A DNA stretch of 58,339 nt from Mucidula mucida (Eukaryota; Basidiomycota; Agaricomycetes; Agaricales; Physalacriaceae). Below are positions 22,293 to 34,254 of the stretch, one piece after another. The stretch lies in the NCBI GenBank assembly GCA_015501055.1, contig JADNYV010000222.1:1-58339 (forward strand). Reading direction: 5' to 3'. The position numbers and the translations under genes were made by a program. Position 1 is the first letter of the stretch; each line of letters opens with the position of its first letter. Below the pieces are notes generated by a model, which saw only the letters and a list, made by a program, of their open reading frames with translations, made no database searches and was not told the origin of the DNA.

Positions 22293-23189
22293 TTTGTCGG
22301 CGAGAAATTAGCGGAGAAATAGGGCCAAGTAAGGGGATAGAGACAGTAGCGGATCGTAGGAGAGCAAATAGTGCTGGTGGTGGTACAGGTGCAAGCCTCG
22401 CTCCAAATTGGGAACGGTGATCGTGTCATTTCCCACGTGGGTTTTTACCGCCACCTTCTTGTACTTTCGCTTCAAGCGCCTTCTGGCTCAGGCTAGACTT
22501 CAAAAAAAGTAATCGATAGAACAGACAATGACATTGAGTAGTTGAGTGTTGGTGCATGGTTTCATTGAATAGACTTCAGTAAATCCTCCACTTTTCAAAC
22601 AAATCGCCACCATCGAGCAGGGTAAATCCGTTACCACGAGAGAACTGACTTGCTATTTCTCGCAAAAACAATGAGGTGCAGTTTTCTAGCACGGAACGAC
22701 AGCAAGAGGGATTACGGCTATGAGAGTAAAATGGTATATAAGAAAGCTTGCATCAACTTCAAGAACTTGATTTGTTATGTGGATGTCTGTCAGCGTTCAG
22801 TACATGCGCTCCTGCGACCTATGCATCCAGGATTCGCAAATCTTGGTTGAGGAAAAGACTCAAGGTTCCAACAACTTCCATATCGTAGAGGTATGACGAT
22901 CCGGAAAGGGGAATGTGGGAAGGCTAGTAACTGAAGCAGTGTGCATGATAGGCCAACGTACGATGTCTGAATAGATTAAACGCATTGACATTGACAACGG
23001 ATGCGGGATGTGTAATCGAACGAGAGGCGTCACGATAGCATAGCACGGACGCGCAGTCGCGTCCGAAGTAACGCGATTTCTAATTAGAGGATTTTTGGGG
23101 TGTGACATACTAATCAGGCAGTAGCTCCGCGGCTCATCGGGCGTGCTATCTGGGCCATCTAATAAAATATTGCCTTATTATCAGTCATT
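22293..23189. other. Intergenic upstream of the lectin gene
   Basis: About 900 bp without a supported gene. It should hold the lectin promoter (the gene reads leftward from 22292). The right end is the point at which LINE homology begins. Short frames here have no recognisable features. Confidence 0.4.
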
Positions 23190-25258
23190 ACTGTCCTGAT
23201 TGGTATATTGAAGCCTGGCAAGGACGCGAGCAAGGCTGGGAGTTATCGGCTCATTGGCTTAGAGTCGTGTGTCCTGAAGATGATGACACTTCTGGCGGAA
23301 GGGCGTGTCCAACAGTGGATGACTGATATCGGTATCATACCAGAAACACAGAATGGCTTTCGGAAGGGCTATAACGCACTCAATAACCCGTGGATTTTAC
23401 AATGCGCTATCCAAATGGCTATGGCGGAGAAGAAGACTCTCTATGTCGTGTTCCCAGATCTTACAAATGCATTTCCCTGGAGGAACCATGGCATGATGTG
23501 GTCCATGCTGTATAGGAAGGGCGCTGGAGGTCCGGTTTTCGACTGGTTGCGCATGTTATATGGTTCTATGAGCTACGTCGTGCGGCTGGGTGCTCAGGTG
23601 TCTGCACCGTTTGCCACGACGATTGGCATTCTGACGGGGGACACTTCTTCTCCGACGTTGTGGAATTTTGTCTTGTCCGATCTGCACATCTCTCCTCATC
23701 CGGAAGATACCGTCATGGCGGGAACGGTTGTAAATCACCTTCTGCATGCTGATGACGGCGCGATGTGGTCTGGTCCCAAGGGCATTGTGGTCCACCTAGA
23801 GGAATACGGGAACTATGCGAGTCGCAAAGGTTTTATGGTCAATGTGCCAAAAACAAAGGTGTGCTTGGGCCAGGCTGCTTAAACATGAACACTGATGAAT
23901 TGCGACAGGCGATGGTGTTCGGCGTTATTCCCGATGTTCTCCCAACGTTATATCTCCAAGGGAAGCCGATTGAATGGGTCGACGAACACAAGTACCTCGG
24001 TTCCACGTTCAGCTCAAGGAAGGGAGGGCTCTTCGCCGGCATGTACGCGGCAAAGGCAACCACAGCTCGTAAGACGGCCAATGTGACGCTGCGCCTACAG
24101 AAGCACTTTGGGGATCTACCGCCCGCACAGGCACTGACAATTTACAAGTCCCGCATATCGGCTCATCTCACGTACGCCTCGGAAATTGCAATCGACTTGG
24201 GGGCAACAAATCTCGCGTTACTGGAGGCGGTTGAAGTTTACTTCCTGCGGCGTGTCTTACACGTTCACGACCGCTCAAAAGTTGTGATCCTCTATTCAGA
24301 AACTGGCATTATGCCCCTCCGCTTTGTGCGCATCATTAGGCCTTTACGATTCTTGCAAGGTCTCTTGCAACTGCCAGATACTCGGCTGGTGACAAAGGGC
24401 TTGGGCGCGTATATCGCATTATGGAAAGCGGGCAGAGCAGGTTGGTTCAGTGATATGGTGCATGTCCTTCTACGAGTGGGTGTTTCGCCACCGCCAGACT
24501 GGTTAGAGTCACTGTCCTCTGTGGCGAGTATTGATGGCTTGGTGATGGGAGTTCAGGCAGCGGCGGCACTCCTAATATCTGAACAGATAGGTGGGCAGCG
24601 GCTGCCGATGCTTGTTGGGCGGAGGCACCGGGGAAAAGGAGGGAAGATGTCAGAGTGTTCTCTTGCCTTCCGCTCCTACCTGCTCACACACATTCCTGCA
24701 CATCGGATTGCATTAACGAGGCTCATGACGGGCTCACACACTCTGGGCGTCGAAGCAGTAAAATGGATCCCTCGACCAGCGGCGTTTGCGCAGGGCGTAC
24801 CGAGGCATTGGAGATTGTGCCGGTTATGTGGTGATGAGGTTGAGGATGAGCTACATGTGTTGATGTGGTGCACAGCTCCCTTGTTGGTAGAGCGTCGAAC
24901 CCTGATGATGCTGGCTGTGTGGAAGCTCTACCCAGCTTTGACGGGGCGTGCGAAGACGCCCATAGAATGGTGGCATATGGTGATGGAGTATGATGACCTT
25001 ATACCTCATATGGCAGCCTATGTGTACGAACTCTTGGAGATTGTTCTTCAAGAGCCGATGTATGTACCCGATTGGTACCAGTAATTACAAAATTTCACTC
25101 CCTTCTCCTGAGCATTGTGCAGACGTACCCGACAGGGACCAATCCAAATCAGTTAGGGGGAAGGTGAGTTCGGTACCGTAGCATGTATAGTGTAGTACGG
25201 ACCGTGCTGTGTTCTGTAAGGGCTAGATGCACGTAAAAATATATCTATCTATCTATCA
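23190..25258 (+). mobile_element. 5'-truncated non-LTR (LINE) retrotransposon
   Basis: The element starts inside the reverse transcriptase (ILKPGKDASKAGSYR, the first RT block), so the endonuclease and any ORF1 are missing, as in 5'-truncated LINE insertions. It ends after the coding part with an A-run and an ATCT microsatellite tail at about 25236-25258, typical of fungal LINE 3' ends. The remaining 25259-25566, up to the pirin frame, shows nothing I recognise. Confidence 0.8.
23208..25084 (+). pseudogene. LINE reverse transcriptase plus C-terminal CCHC domain, one frameshift
   Basis: RT blocks in order are GSYRLIGLESCVLKM, ETQNGFRKGYNALN, the first catalytic Asp in VVFPDLTNAF, and a LHADDGAMW motif in place of the usual F/YADD. 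Downstream come WVDEHKYLGSTF, YGSMSYVVRLG and, near the C-terminus, a zinc-knuckle-like CRLCGDEVEDELHVLMWC. The frame is broken once. The first part ends at TAA 23880-23882, while the continuation (NTDELRQAMVF...) is read in another frame from before 23882, so a one-base change lies within the overlap (A-run near 23850). The second part is open to 25084. No endonuclease domain; not autonomous. Confidence 0.82.
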
Positions 25259-25566
25259 ACTTTTAACATCAACAGTACAGCTCGACCGCGTGCATTGAAG
25301 ACGCATTTGTCAAGCACTGACTCGTCAGAACGTTATCAATTGTTTACCTCTTTTCATGATTCCTTGAGGTATGTTTGTAAGCCCTCCTCACGGTGCTCCT
25401 GTTTGGCTGTTTCATGGAGGCGTGATTGTAGTATTGACAAGAGCAGCATGACCGTCAATTTGTCAGGATGGCGGGCGTGGTGGGTGAATTGCCTTATTCG
25501 GACAGCTACACGTCTTCCCGTTATTTCAATCGTGACGCATCATGACAAGCGCCCTCTTGCTCGCAA

Positions 25567-26291
25567 ATGCTGTCCAAAAAAGGCGCTTGGATTCTCGTCG
25601 CGTCGATCCCGATCTATATGAGCCTGGCGTTTTATTCTCCTTCCCTCATCAGCTCTATTTCGACCACTGCCAATCTGTCTCAGTTATTCCGCCTCGCAAA
25701 AGCAAACGTCCGCAATCAGCTTAGCGCCGCTATCACTCCCATCAATAACCTGTCTACTTCTTCGATGACCTCTGCCAACAAAATCGTTCTCCGACGCAGC
25801 CAGGAGCGTGGGCATGCCGACCACGACTGGCTGAAAACGTTCCATACATTTTCGTTTGCCATGTCAGTTGTTTCCGCTTGACCCTCGCGTAAGGAATGTC
25901 TAATCCTCTACAGGTACCAATATTTTGAACACAAAAAGTTCGGCTCTCTCCGTGTCATCAACGAGGATCGTGTGGCGCCCCATAATGGTTTCGGCACCCA
26001 CTCTCATCGCGAATTCGAAATCTTTTCTTACGTTGTTGCGGGCGAACTCGAGCAGTGAGTATATTCTGTATCTAATGAGACCACCGTGCTAAAGCCACCC
26101 CACCTCAGTAAGACTCCATGGGAAACACAGAAATTCTCAAGCGGGGTGACCTGCAAATGACTTCTGCCGGGACAGGTATATCGCACTCTGAGAAAGCGCA
26201 TGGCTCGAAAGAGGTGCACTTTCTCCAAATCTGGGCCCTCCCATCTACTCCGCGCCTAGCCCAAGTACTTCACCCGGCACTGGAGATCTAG
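25567..26291 (+). pseudogene. Pirin-family protein, truncated after the N-terminal cupin, two frameshifts
   Basis: Pirins are cupin-fold iron proteins, some with quercetinase activity. Exons are 25567-25862, 25914-26054 and from 26109. Motifs are RRSQERGHADHDWLKTFHTF, FGSLRVINEDRVAP, GFGTHSHREFEIFSYV and, after intron 2, GNTEILKRGDLQMTSAGTGI, SHSEKAHGSKEVHFLQIWAL. The metal-binding His residues of the N-terminal domain are visible. The third exon needs one extra G near 26112 (TAAGACTCC) to join the second, and another shift is needed near 26262 before KYFTRHW. Homology then stops, so the whole C-terminal cupin is absent. An N-terminal hydrophobic stretch (GAWILVASIPIYMSLAF) precedes the usual start at 25765 and may be a targeting segment or chance. 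Non-functional remnant. Confidence 0.78.
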
Positions 26292-27279
26292 TAGGGCAGT
26301 CATTATTGTATAAAACTGATGCTGTAATTCGTTCGTCCTCTGCTTTGAGCTCTTTCAAATCATTGTCACTCTTGTAGTTGTCTCACGGCAGTTGATTTTT
26401 AAAGACAACTAGTCGTTCATCGCGAACGACGTGTCGACCGGAACCTGCACTGACCCTTCGCGTTATTGAACGGGAGCACAGACGTCACTATGGACAAACT
26501 AGGAATCACATGAAATGGCATGGAGTGAGCGAATTAGAGGCATACTCAAGTACCTTGCTGGCAAACCCGAAGTTGAGTTTGCGACCATTGTAGAGGGAAG
26601 CAAGTTGTCTCATTTCAACATTGTGCTGGAGGTCACGATTGCGGACGCTACAAAAAGAGTCAACAATGGTCTCTAGGACTGAAATAGGCGCGGAGAATCC
26701 GGAACACTGTCCTATAGAACTCTTGATTTCGACCCGTTCCAAGGGAACAGTAAATGTTGACGCACAACTCTGGCAGCGCATTTAGATTACCTTCATTGGC
26801 AAGCGCAACTCTCGAGTCCTCCCTGTAGTAAGATGCATGTCCTCCTTTCGAAGCTGGGGATAATAACGGCATTCAACGAATCATCATCGCACTGTGTCGG
26901 ATTGAAGTGATTGGGATGCTCCAGTGTCCTCTAACGAGTCCAAAAGGTTGGGTCACATACTGGTCTTGTCACGCTGTTGTCTTCTGTGTTCAGAAATCAC
27001 TGTATATGAAACATCGTTCATTCATTGTCCATTCCCAATGAGGCAACGGCAAATACCGGTGGACCGTGTTTGATCGCTCGACGCGCTCAATCACCCTTTT
27101 CAACAAAGAACACTCATCTTGTCCACATTTGCCACGACTTGCTGCCATTGTTTGCCCAATTGGTGTGGTAATAACACTAATCCGGTAAGTGGTCGAACAA
27201 TGGGCGTCGCCTATATATTGTGCGCGTCTGTCGACGTCGACGTCTCTTTATGCCCCGACCGGCACTCGATTCTAATATC
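26292..27279. other. Intergenic between pirin remnant and FunK1 kinase
   Basis: Nearly 1 kb with no supported gene. The missing pirin C-terminal half is not found here on either strand. Minus-strand frames at 26506-26872 show no family motif. The right end presumably contains the kinase promoter. Confidence 0.4.
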
Positions 27280-30066
27280 ATGGCAGATAACGCACCCACT
27301 GATTCGAATAATTTGGGATTTGTTCCCCCTCAATCACCGCGCACTCCTCCCTTGAAAACCCACATCCCCATCACCACACAGCAGACTCCGGTCATCAAGA
27401 AGACTGCTGGCCACGCGGGATTCTCTGCGTCCATTAAAGCCATGGACACCCACTACCTCGATATTGCTGAAGAAACTCGTGGTCGTCATCTCGTTGGCAT
27501 TGATCCTCACGTATTCTTGGACGAGTTTCTCCCTTGGAACAAAACAACAACCAATGCCTACAAGAATAGCGTCCCCACGCCGGAACAGATAGCCTCACTC
27601 ACGAGTGTACCAGTTGGTTCACAAACGGAGCACGCGATGTACCCCAAATATGTATGTTATATTCTTGCCCCAACACAATGCAATGCTCACGGATGAGCAA
27701 TTCCAGATTGACGCTTTCAAAGGATGGTGCACCTCTTCCGACCTGGCGGAGACTTCCACAACCGCCACTACTATCGCTACCACGTTTGCAAGCCACTCTG
27801 CAAAGAGAGATCCAAATTGTTACGGCATGACAGTTGATATTGGACAATACCTCACTGCTGAGTGCCCCACTTCAGCCACAGCCTTCGATCGTATGCAGTC
27901 GCAAGTCGAGCTCAAGCCGAGCGCACAGTATGACCCGTTCAAGGATGACGGGGAAGCCACTAAAGTTGAAGAGCAGGAGGTTGGGGAAGAGAAGGGCAAC
28001 GTTGACATGGACAAGGATGAGCCTATCCCAGAGAATAAGTTTCCGTCAGAAAACCCCACCAAAAACGGCACGCACACTCGCGGGCAGATTTGTGTCTATG
28101 CGGCGACCACGATGACCTTGATGTTCCGCAGTCACCTCTTTACCGTCGTCATCTTTGGCCCTTATGCTCGCTTGATTTGATGGGATCGCCGCGGGTCCAT
28201 TGTCACTCGCCGCTTCAATTACACTGGTGGGAAGAAAAAGGACACACAGCAGTCGCTGATTCTCTTCAAATTTTATCAGCGCTTTGCGCAGCTCACCGAC
28301 AAACAGCGTGGCCTGGACCCCAATATCACTTGCCTCGACTCCGACAAAGATCCTCGCGTCGCAAAGGCCAAAAAGCAGTTTGCCTTCTACTCCGCCAAAA
28401 TGTTGTATTGTAATGCCAAAGCACATTATCGTGATCCCGGTCCGGCCCCAAACACATTTTTCATGATGAAAGTCAACTTCAATGGGAAGGAACGAGAATT
28501 CATTGTTCCTGTTCCTAAATTCCATTGGGGTTGCATCTCTCCCTTCTGTCGATCTACTCGCCGCAGTCTAGCCTATGATCCTGCTGTAGATTTTCCAAGC
28601 AAGCAAGAGAACGCTAAACAGTCGGTGGATCTATGTGACGAGGCAGCCTCCTCTGGGAATGCCTCACATGGAGAGCCTTCGGCCAGCGGTGATAACGATT
28701 CGGCCAAAAAGCCATCCGGAGTCTTCTTCATGAAGGATTATTGGCGGGAGGAATCCAAGCAAACCAGACCAGAGGCCGATATATATCGCCTATTGGAAGA
28801 GAAAAAGGTTGAGCATGTCGCGAAGATGGAGACTGGCGGCGATGTTGTTGGTCTAGTGACCAGGACACAGGAATCCTGCTTCCCGCCACATTCCCGAGCC
28901 CTTCCAGATGGACGCTCTTACAATCACCTCAAAAGACCCCTTCAGTGTCACCGCATCTTCCTTCGCACCGTTGCAAGAGATCTCACCACATTCGTGACAT
29001 GTAAAACCTTGGTCCTCTGTATCGCGGACGCCATGAAAGGTATGTTTTTTTCATTCGGTGCATCAGGACTTTAGTCTGACCAGTTTCTTAGCTGCGCAGC
29101 AAGCATTTGATCGCGCGCACATCCTCCACCGGGACATCAGCGTCGGCAATATCATGATAGCCAAAGACCGAGGCATTTTGATTGATTGGGATCTCTGCCT
29201 GGTGCTAGATTCCAACAAAATTACCCATCGTCCTGGGAGAACGGTACATTTTCTTTGTCCTGCGATAGTTTCGTCTTACTCATTTTCGACAGGGCACCTG
29301 GCAATTTGTATCAGTCCATTTGCTCATGGGACGTCGTGGCGCAGGCGATGATGCAGGAAAACAAACAGTCACTGATAGCGTGATCGACGACAGGGAGTCT
29401 GCCTTTTGGGTTCTCTTCTACGTCGCTCTCCGTTATTTGAAGAACAACCTATCCAGGACCCAGCTCTATGACACTCTCACCGCATGTTTTGACGCCAGTA
29501 GCTTCGACACCCATAATAGAGACGTGGGCAAGTCACCGATAGACCTGCCAAAATTGGTGATTTTGAAGGAGTTGGCACAATCTCCGGAGAGAAGCATCAT
29601 CTTCCACATTCAGGAAATGAATGACCTATTCCACGAGTTGGCCAAGTCCCTGATTTACCGATACGTTGACGCCGAGGACACCTCCAAAATGCAGCAATGC
29701 GCGTATGAAGTTCTGCTAAAGATGTGCGGTCCTGATTCCGGACCAGTGAAGGTCAACCCGTACTACAAATACATGACCGCCAAGAACAACATGGAGGGTA
29801 GTACAACCTGGTTCCATGAGACCCTCCGAAAGCATGCCGATCAACTCCCTTCCAACACCTCCAATGAGCACATCAACCTGTGCTATCCCAAGTATTTAAG
29901 CTACACGACAAAGCGCAAGTTAGAAGCACTGGACTCGCATATGTTGCTGGGCCGCATGGACGGTATGGGAGGAAACCTGATACCCAGCTCTCAAGGTTTC
30001 GTGTCACATTTGTATGAGGAAGAGGAGGTCGTCCACAACGCGAAAAGAAGGAAGACGAAGAAGTGA
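27280..30066 (+). pseudogene. FunK1-type fungal protein kinase with a single in-frame TGA
   Basis: FunK1 kinases are a protein-kinase-like family expanded in mushroom-forming fungi; substrates are unknown. Exons are 27280-27651, 27707-29039, 29092-29243 and 29293-30066, all phase-consistent. Conserved segments are VFFMKDYWR, the catalytic loop HRDISVGNIMI, IDWDLC in place of DFG, and the family's GTWQFVSVHLL, followed by DDRESAFWVLFYVALRY. The one defect is TGA at 28178-28180 between ARLI and WDRRGSIVT. From memory the family usually has Arg here, so the change looks like CGA to TGA. The rest of the frame stays open for hundreds of codons on both sides. Either a very young pseudogene, a recoded stop, or a base error. 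The basic C-terminus (KRRKTKK) could be a nuclear localisation signal. Confidence 0.85.
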
Positions 30067-30719
30067 GTGAAACGGTATAGAGCGGCTTGGTAGCCATATA
30101 TGTACAGTACATGTCTTTTGTTTTTTGTACACGTCGAATTATGTCCTCTTTATTCTAACTGTCTCTGAATTTCTACTCGCTACCTCGGAAACTTTGGGCC
30201 GAACTTCGCTCCTTGACAATTAAACCATCACTTTCAAGAGATGAAGAACGTGAAATGCTTCTTCATTCGGGTTCTAACTAGTCATCATCTCAGACAAATG
30301 TAAGTTGTTCAATACCGACCGGCGTAGCAAAGGTCATCTACGGATTACCCTTTGCCCAGCGGTTTCCTTTGACTGTCCTTTCGCGTGTGCTTGAAATGTA
30401 TGAATGTCAATGTTACATCAAGTATCAATCACTTACCTGAAATGAGACGTGCCCCCACCTACCAGGATTTCCGTGCGCAATACACTTCATTACCGCAGAT
30501 CGTGTTCCAGGCTGGCCGCGCTATGTCTGGACTAGCACTGTGTATTCCTCTTCGCTTCATCTTTGGAATATTGTTGTGTTTGAAGGGAAGGCTAGTAGAG
30601 CGTAGATCAGGTTAGGACGAGCGTCTACTACTCTCCGGACTCAAAAGCGCGTATATGATCTCGGAGAACAAGTAAGTCATCTTTTTCTTTTCCAAGGTGA
30701 CAATCATCGACACGCTTTC
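30067..30719. other. Intergenic between FunK1 and the P450 remnant
   Basis: No convincing gene. A plus-strand frame at 30385-30615 has a hydrophobic C-terminus and could belong to the upstream end of the P450-type gene, but I cannot join it by splicing. No other signal seen. Confidence 0.35.
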
Positions 30720-31401
30720 AGCTACGAGCTTGTCTGAAGTAGCTGCATTGTCTGCTGGTACGGGTGTGGTATGTCCCCTCCTCGTTCTTGCGGATTCTCA
30801 CGGAATCATTTAGCTCATAACCATTGTTCTTCTGCGAACTTCATACCGAGGAGACATCGCGCTCGCATCTTTGGGCGCTGTATGGATAGCCGTCTTGGCA
30901 GCATTCGTTTTCTCAGGCGTAGTGTTATGGACTTCTCTGACCAGCGCTTATCGCATACATCACCACAATTATCTGGGTCGCCATTATCTACCGGCTTTTG
31001 CGCTTTCACCCCCTGTGGGCATTCTGAGGTCCCGTCATGAACAAGATCACATCGTTGAAGCTCCTTTATTCGGTATGGGCGGGCAAGCGCTTCATGGATA
31101 TGAAAGATCTGTACGACGAGTATGGCAACTTCGTTTGAACAGGTATTAGTTGGCAGAGTCTTCTGATTCATCTCATCTTACTGAGGTGTCAACTTAGGAC
31201 CCAACGCCTTGTTGATCACGGCGCAGGATGCGTTCCAGCCCATTTACGCGACGGCTCAAATAGGCTCAAACTATGGACAAGAGTGATGCCTATCGTCAAG
31301 GATACGCACCTCATGGTGGATTGTTCTTCTTCCAGTCGAGAGAAAAACACAATGTCCGACGTCGAATTTGGGCAGCAGCATTTACTGGAGTCTCGTGAGA
31401 G
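30720..31401 (+). pseudogene. Cytochrome P450 N-terminal remnant
   Basis: Readable pieces on the plus strand are an N-terminal membrane region (ASLGAVWIAVLAAFVFSGVV after an intron at about 30768-30812), then VWAGKRFMDMKDLYDEYGNFV, a TGA, TGPNALLITAQDAFQPIYAT after an intron at about 31143-31198, and DKSDAYRQG...GLFFFQSREKHNVRRRIWAAAF. This is the typical start of a fungal membrane P450, up to the region before the C-helix WxxxR motif. It has a stop where Arg is expected (FV-stop-TG; TGA at 31135-31137), a frameshift before MDKSDAYR near 31270, and it ends at about 31401. The oxygen-binding, ExxR and heme-Cys regions are absent. Dead gene fragment. Confidence 0.72.
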
Positions 31402-31508
31402 GACCTTCATTATTAGTCGGCTTGTCGCCTCATGCTCTATTTAGACTCGACCATTTGATGAACGTGGTCGACAAGTGCACGCAACAGTTGCTGCAGGTTG
31501 ACTAGCGA

Positions 31509-31994
31509 CGGGTTGTCAACGGTCTGTTGGATATGACCGAAATGATTCGCCATTGGAGTTTCAATCTCGTGGTTTGTGCAGCGGTCCTCAAATACAATAT
31601 TCTGATATTGGTTGTAGGGAGAGATGACATTTGGGCAGTCAACCCGTATTGTACATTTCTCGCCAACATTTAACAAGCCTTGCTCTAATGACCGGAACGT
31701 TAGAAAATGATGGACGAAGGAGATCCAGATAACATAGCGGAGAGCGTCCAGGATGGGACTGCAGCATTCGAAATGTATGTCCAAGCGACGGGATGCCAAC
31801 AGTCAACAGTGTTGGATATGACCGACATGATTCGCCCGATCTCTTGGTTCGTGCAGCAGTTCTTAAATGTTGTACTCTGATATTGTACTATATAGGGAGA
31901 GATGACATTGGGCAGTCAAACCGTATTGCACGTTTCTGCCCAACATAGTGGAGAGCGTCCAGAATGGGATTGCAGCATTCAAAATGTATGTCCA
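31509..31994. repeat. Diverged tandem duplication of a roughly 285-bp unit
   Basis: 31509-31790 and 31802-31994 share the same order of blocks: TTGGATATGACCG, GGGAGAGATGACATT, GGGCAGTCAA, GAGAGCGTCCAG and GCAGCATTC. The second copy lacks about 70 bp between the AACATT/AACATA junction and the GAGAGCGTCCAG block. Many substitutions show it is old. Function unknown. Confidence 0.7.
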
Positions 31995-33467
31995 ATTTAC
32001 GATGCTAGACAGATTTCTGATCGACCTTTATCTGCAGTTCATGCATCTAGTCTTTGTAGGACGACATTTTGGAAGGAAGACTTCCAGAGATACCTTCACA
32101 GCCATCATTCCCTTCTGGCAGGGTGGCTGTTCAATTAACCGTTCCTACTATGTGGGCTTCCATACTGGTGTCGTCCTGACGTCATCCTCATGACATCGCA
32201 ACATGATTGTTGTGCCTCCCAGGAAGGTCATATTGGTGGCGTATTCATAGTCTGAATCACCGTCAGGTAACGAGATCATACTGTATATTCTTCTACAGCA
32301 AACCGGACGTCTACGCTGCCAACAGGCGAGCTATACAGCTATCCATTTCGTCAGCTCAATATCTAAAGTCCTTCGTGGCCTCACCTTTCATCCGTCCTTT
32401 GTCATGTCCGTTTCGAGGAGCAAGATCTATACTAAGGAGGAACGATTAGCTTCCTCCTTGTTTAGAGTTTGGAAATCGAGACTAGAGCAAGACCGTCTTC
32501 GAGTATGCCAGTTCTTCTCATACGGTTGTCTAATACAATCACCAGGGGGAAAACACGTTCTAGCGCTCCCCCGCTCAGAGTGCATCCACGATGCCGCCTA
32601 CCCCGCGCCCTGCAGCAGCCGGGCTTACAGCGCTTGACGGTGTAATCCGAGTTGTATTGTTGCTAACACCGGGCGCCATACGCGTCGATCTCTCCATCAA
32701 GCTTGACCTTTTTATTCATAGTTTTTCTTGCGATCTCCAGCGCATAGTGCTCAATGTTCAAGGACCTGATGTGGCAGATCGAAGTCGTTCCCCGCTCAGT
32801 GCAGGGTTCTATTTGTAAGGTGTACAGTAATCCTCCAACAAAATCTGGGCCTGAGGAGGTGAAGAAGACCAGAAGGTGGGAAGGAGGAGGCAAAGCGGAG
32901 GGGGTTGGTTAGGGAGCCTGTGCCCAGGCGTGTGGACATGTTGCATCACAGGACATAGTTTGTTGGGATCAAGCCGGCGGAAGCTTCGATTTCTAATGCT
33001 GGGTCTACAAGTGAATGGACGATCTGTTCTGAAGATGCGGAGTAGTTTGACTGTCTTCAAGGCATCACTATTAATATCCTACTTTGTGCTATATTACAAA
33101 AAATGCTTTCTGAACATACTGTATTCTTAGCCAAATGCGTATACTCTCGTATAAGGCTCTGCGCCACACTCTTTTGATAGTGTCATTCGTATCATCTTCT
33201 CGTCTGTGCTTAGGCAGAGGACAGGTACGACGACCTCTCCATGGCCTCTTATCCCATGATATGTCTTCTACCTCTACTGCCATTGAGGTAGCATCTATAC
33301 ACAACAACCATGTCTGAGCCACCCATAGACAAAAAAAAATGGCGGCTATCATAGCTGCGGCTCTTCCTGCTATAACTGGCCCAGTTCTTCGCCCTCCCGC
33401 CCTCGCTATGGCCCCCGAGCTCATTCAAATACTAAACGAAGATACAATACTCATCCATGACATCCAG
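31995..33467. other. Gene-poor stretch before the retrotransposon cluster
   Basis: About 1.5 kb in which I cannot support a gene on either strand. Open frames are short and lack family motifs. The right end is the left flank of the palindromic retroelement (CATCCAG before the LTR at 33468). Confidence 0.4.
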
Positions 33468-34243
33468 TGTTAGCGACTGACTATAGCCACGAGACTAAAC
33501 CAGGTACCACAGAGAGACTCAAGGGAAAGAAGCGTTCACGTTTGTAGAACTAGGCTAGGCCAGGTGTATAAACGAGGTTGGAACTAAAGTACAATGATGC
33601 TACGCTACTGCTTATATACTAGTAAGTCTGTGTTTGGAACTCCTTGTCCATACATGTTTCCGCTAGGGTTAACTCCATGCCCTTGACCCAGTGTTGTATG
33701 CTACTAGTCCGTGAAACCATTAAATATGAGTGGTAGCTGCATGTGAGTAATAATACTGAAACAACCATGTGTGCTACAAGTGTTGGTGGTGTGTATACAA
33801 TAGGGAGTCCATGAGGTATTGGCATGTATGATGTTATCCGTGTGTTGGGCGTGTGTCCAACATGAGTATGGCTTCGGTAATGAAAAGGAGTATGATTGGT
33901 GACGAAACAGATGATGAAACAGTCCGTTGGTTGATAAGACAAGGCCCCCGATAAGATATGATAAGATGAAAATGTGAAAATACTGTAGTGTTTCGACCGC
34001 AAATTCACATAACGGGTCACGGGGGTCTTTGAAGTGAAGCTATATATACATCATAACGGGTCACGGACCACTTTGGTCAGGCATGAGCCTCCAAATAAGG
34101 AAATTTCAGGTCCCGCTATAAGCGGAACTGTCCAAAAAAGGCAATTTAAGGGTCTGTGAAGCTGTTTGCTGTAACTTCAGACCATAATGGGTCACAGGCT
34201 GTGAAGTTACGGTCGAAACACTACAGTATGGCGATTCATAACA
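33468..34243 (-). repeat. LTR of element 1 carrying a MITE
   Basis: Minus orientation, bounded by TGTTAGCGAC (reverse complement of the GCTAACA end) and CGATTCATAACA (reverse complement of the TGTTATG start). It is 776 bp against about 530 bp for the other family LTRs, and the difference is the 244-bp insertion at 33983-34226 plus the duplicated TA. It abuts the polypurine tract at 34244-34254. Confidence 0.88.
33983..34226. mobile_element. MITE (TA-flanked, Tc1/mariner-like non-autonomous transposon), 244 bp
   Basis: Ends are CTGTAGTGTTTCGACCG and its exact inverted complement. The inverted repeat extends to about 27 bp with two mismatches and is flanked on both sides by TA (33981-33982 and 34227-34228). 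Removing the element and one TA restores an LTR of normal length. Inside are three spaced copies of a CATAAYGGGTCAC motif, two direct near the left end and one near the right. It has no coding capacity. TA target and size fit a Tc1/mariner-type MITE; the mobilising transposase is not in the window. Confidence 0.88.
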
Positions 34244-34254
34244 TCACCCCCTCC

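Noticed and set aside
25236..25258. ATCT repeat as an independent microsatellite
   Set aside because: Its position just after the LINE coding part and an A-run fits a retrotransposon 3' tail better.
26506..26872. Two overlapping minus-strand frames (91 and 70 codons)
   Set aside because: No recognisable domain and mutually exclusive frames; treated as chance open frames in an intergenic region.
31437..31799. Minus-strand 120-codon frame
   Set aside because: It lies over one copy of the local tandem repeat, and the second copy does not keep the frame.
33089..33424. Minus-strand 111-codon frame with a hydrophobic N-terminus
   Set aside because: No family motif, no splice partners and no second copy to test it; too weak to call.
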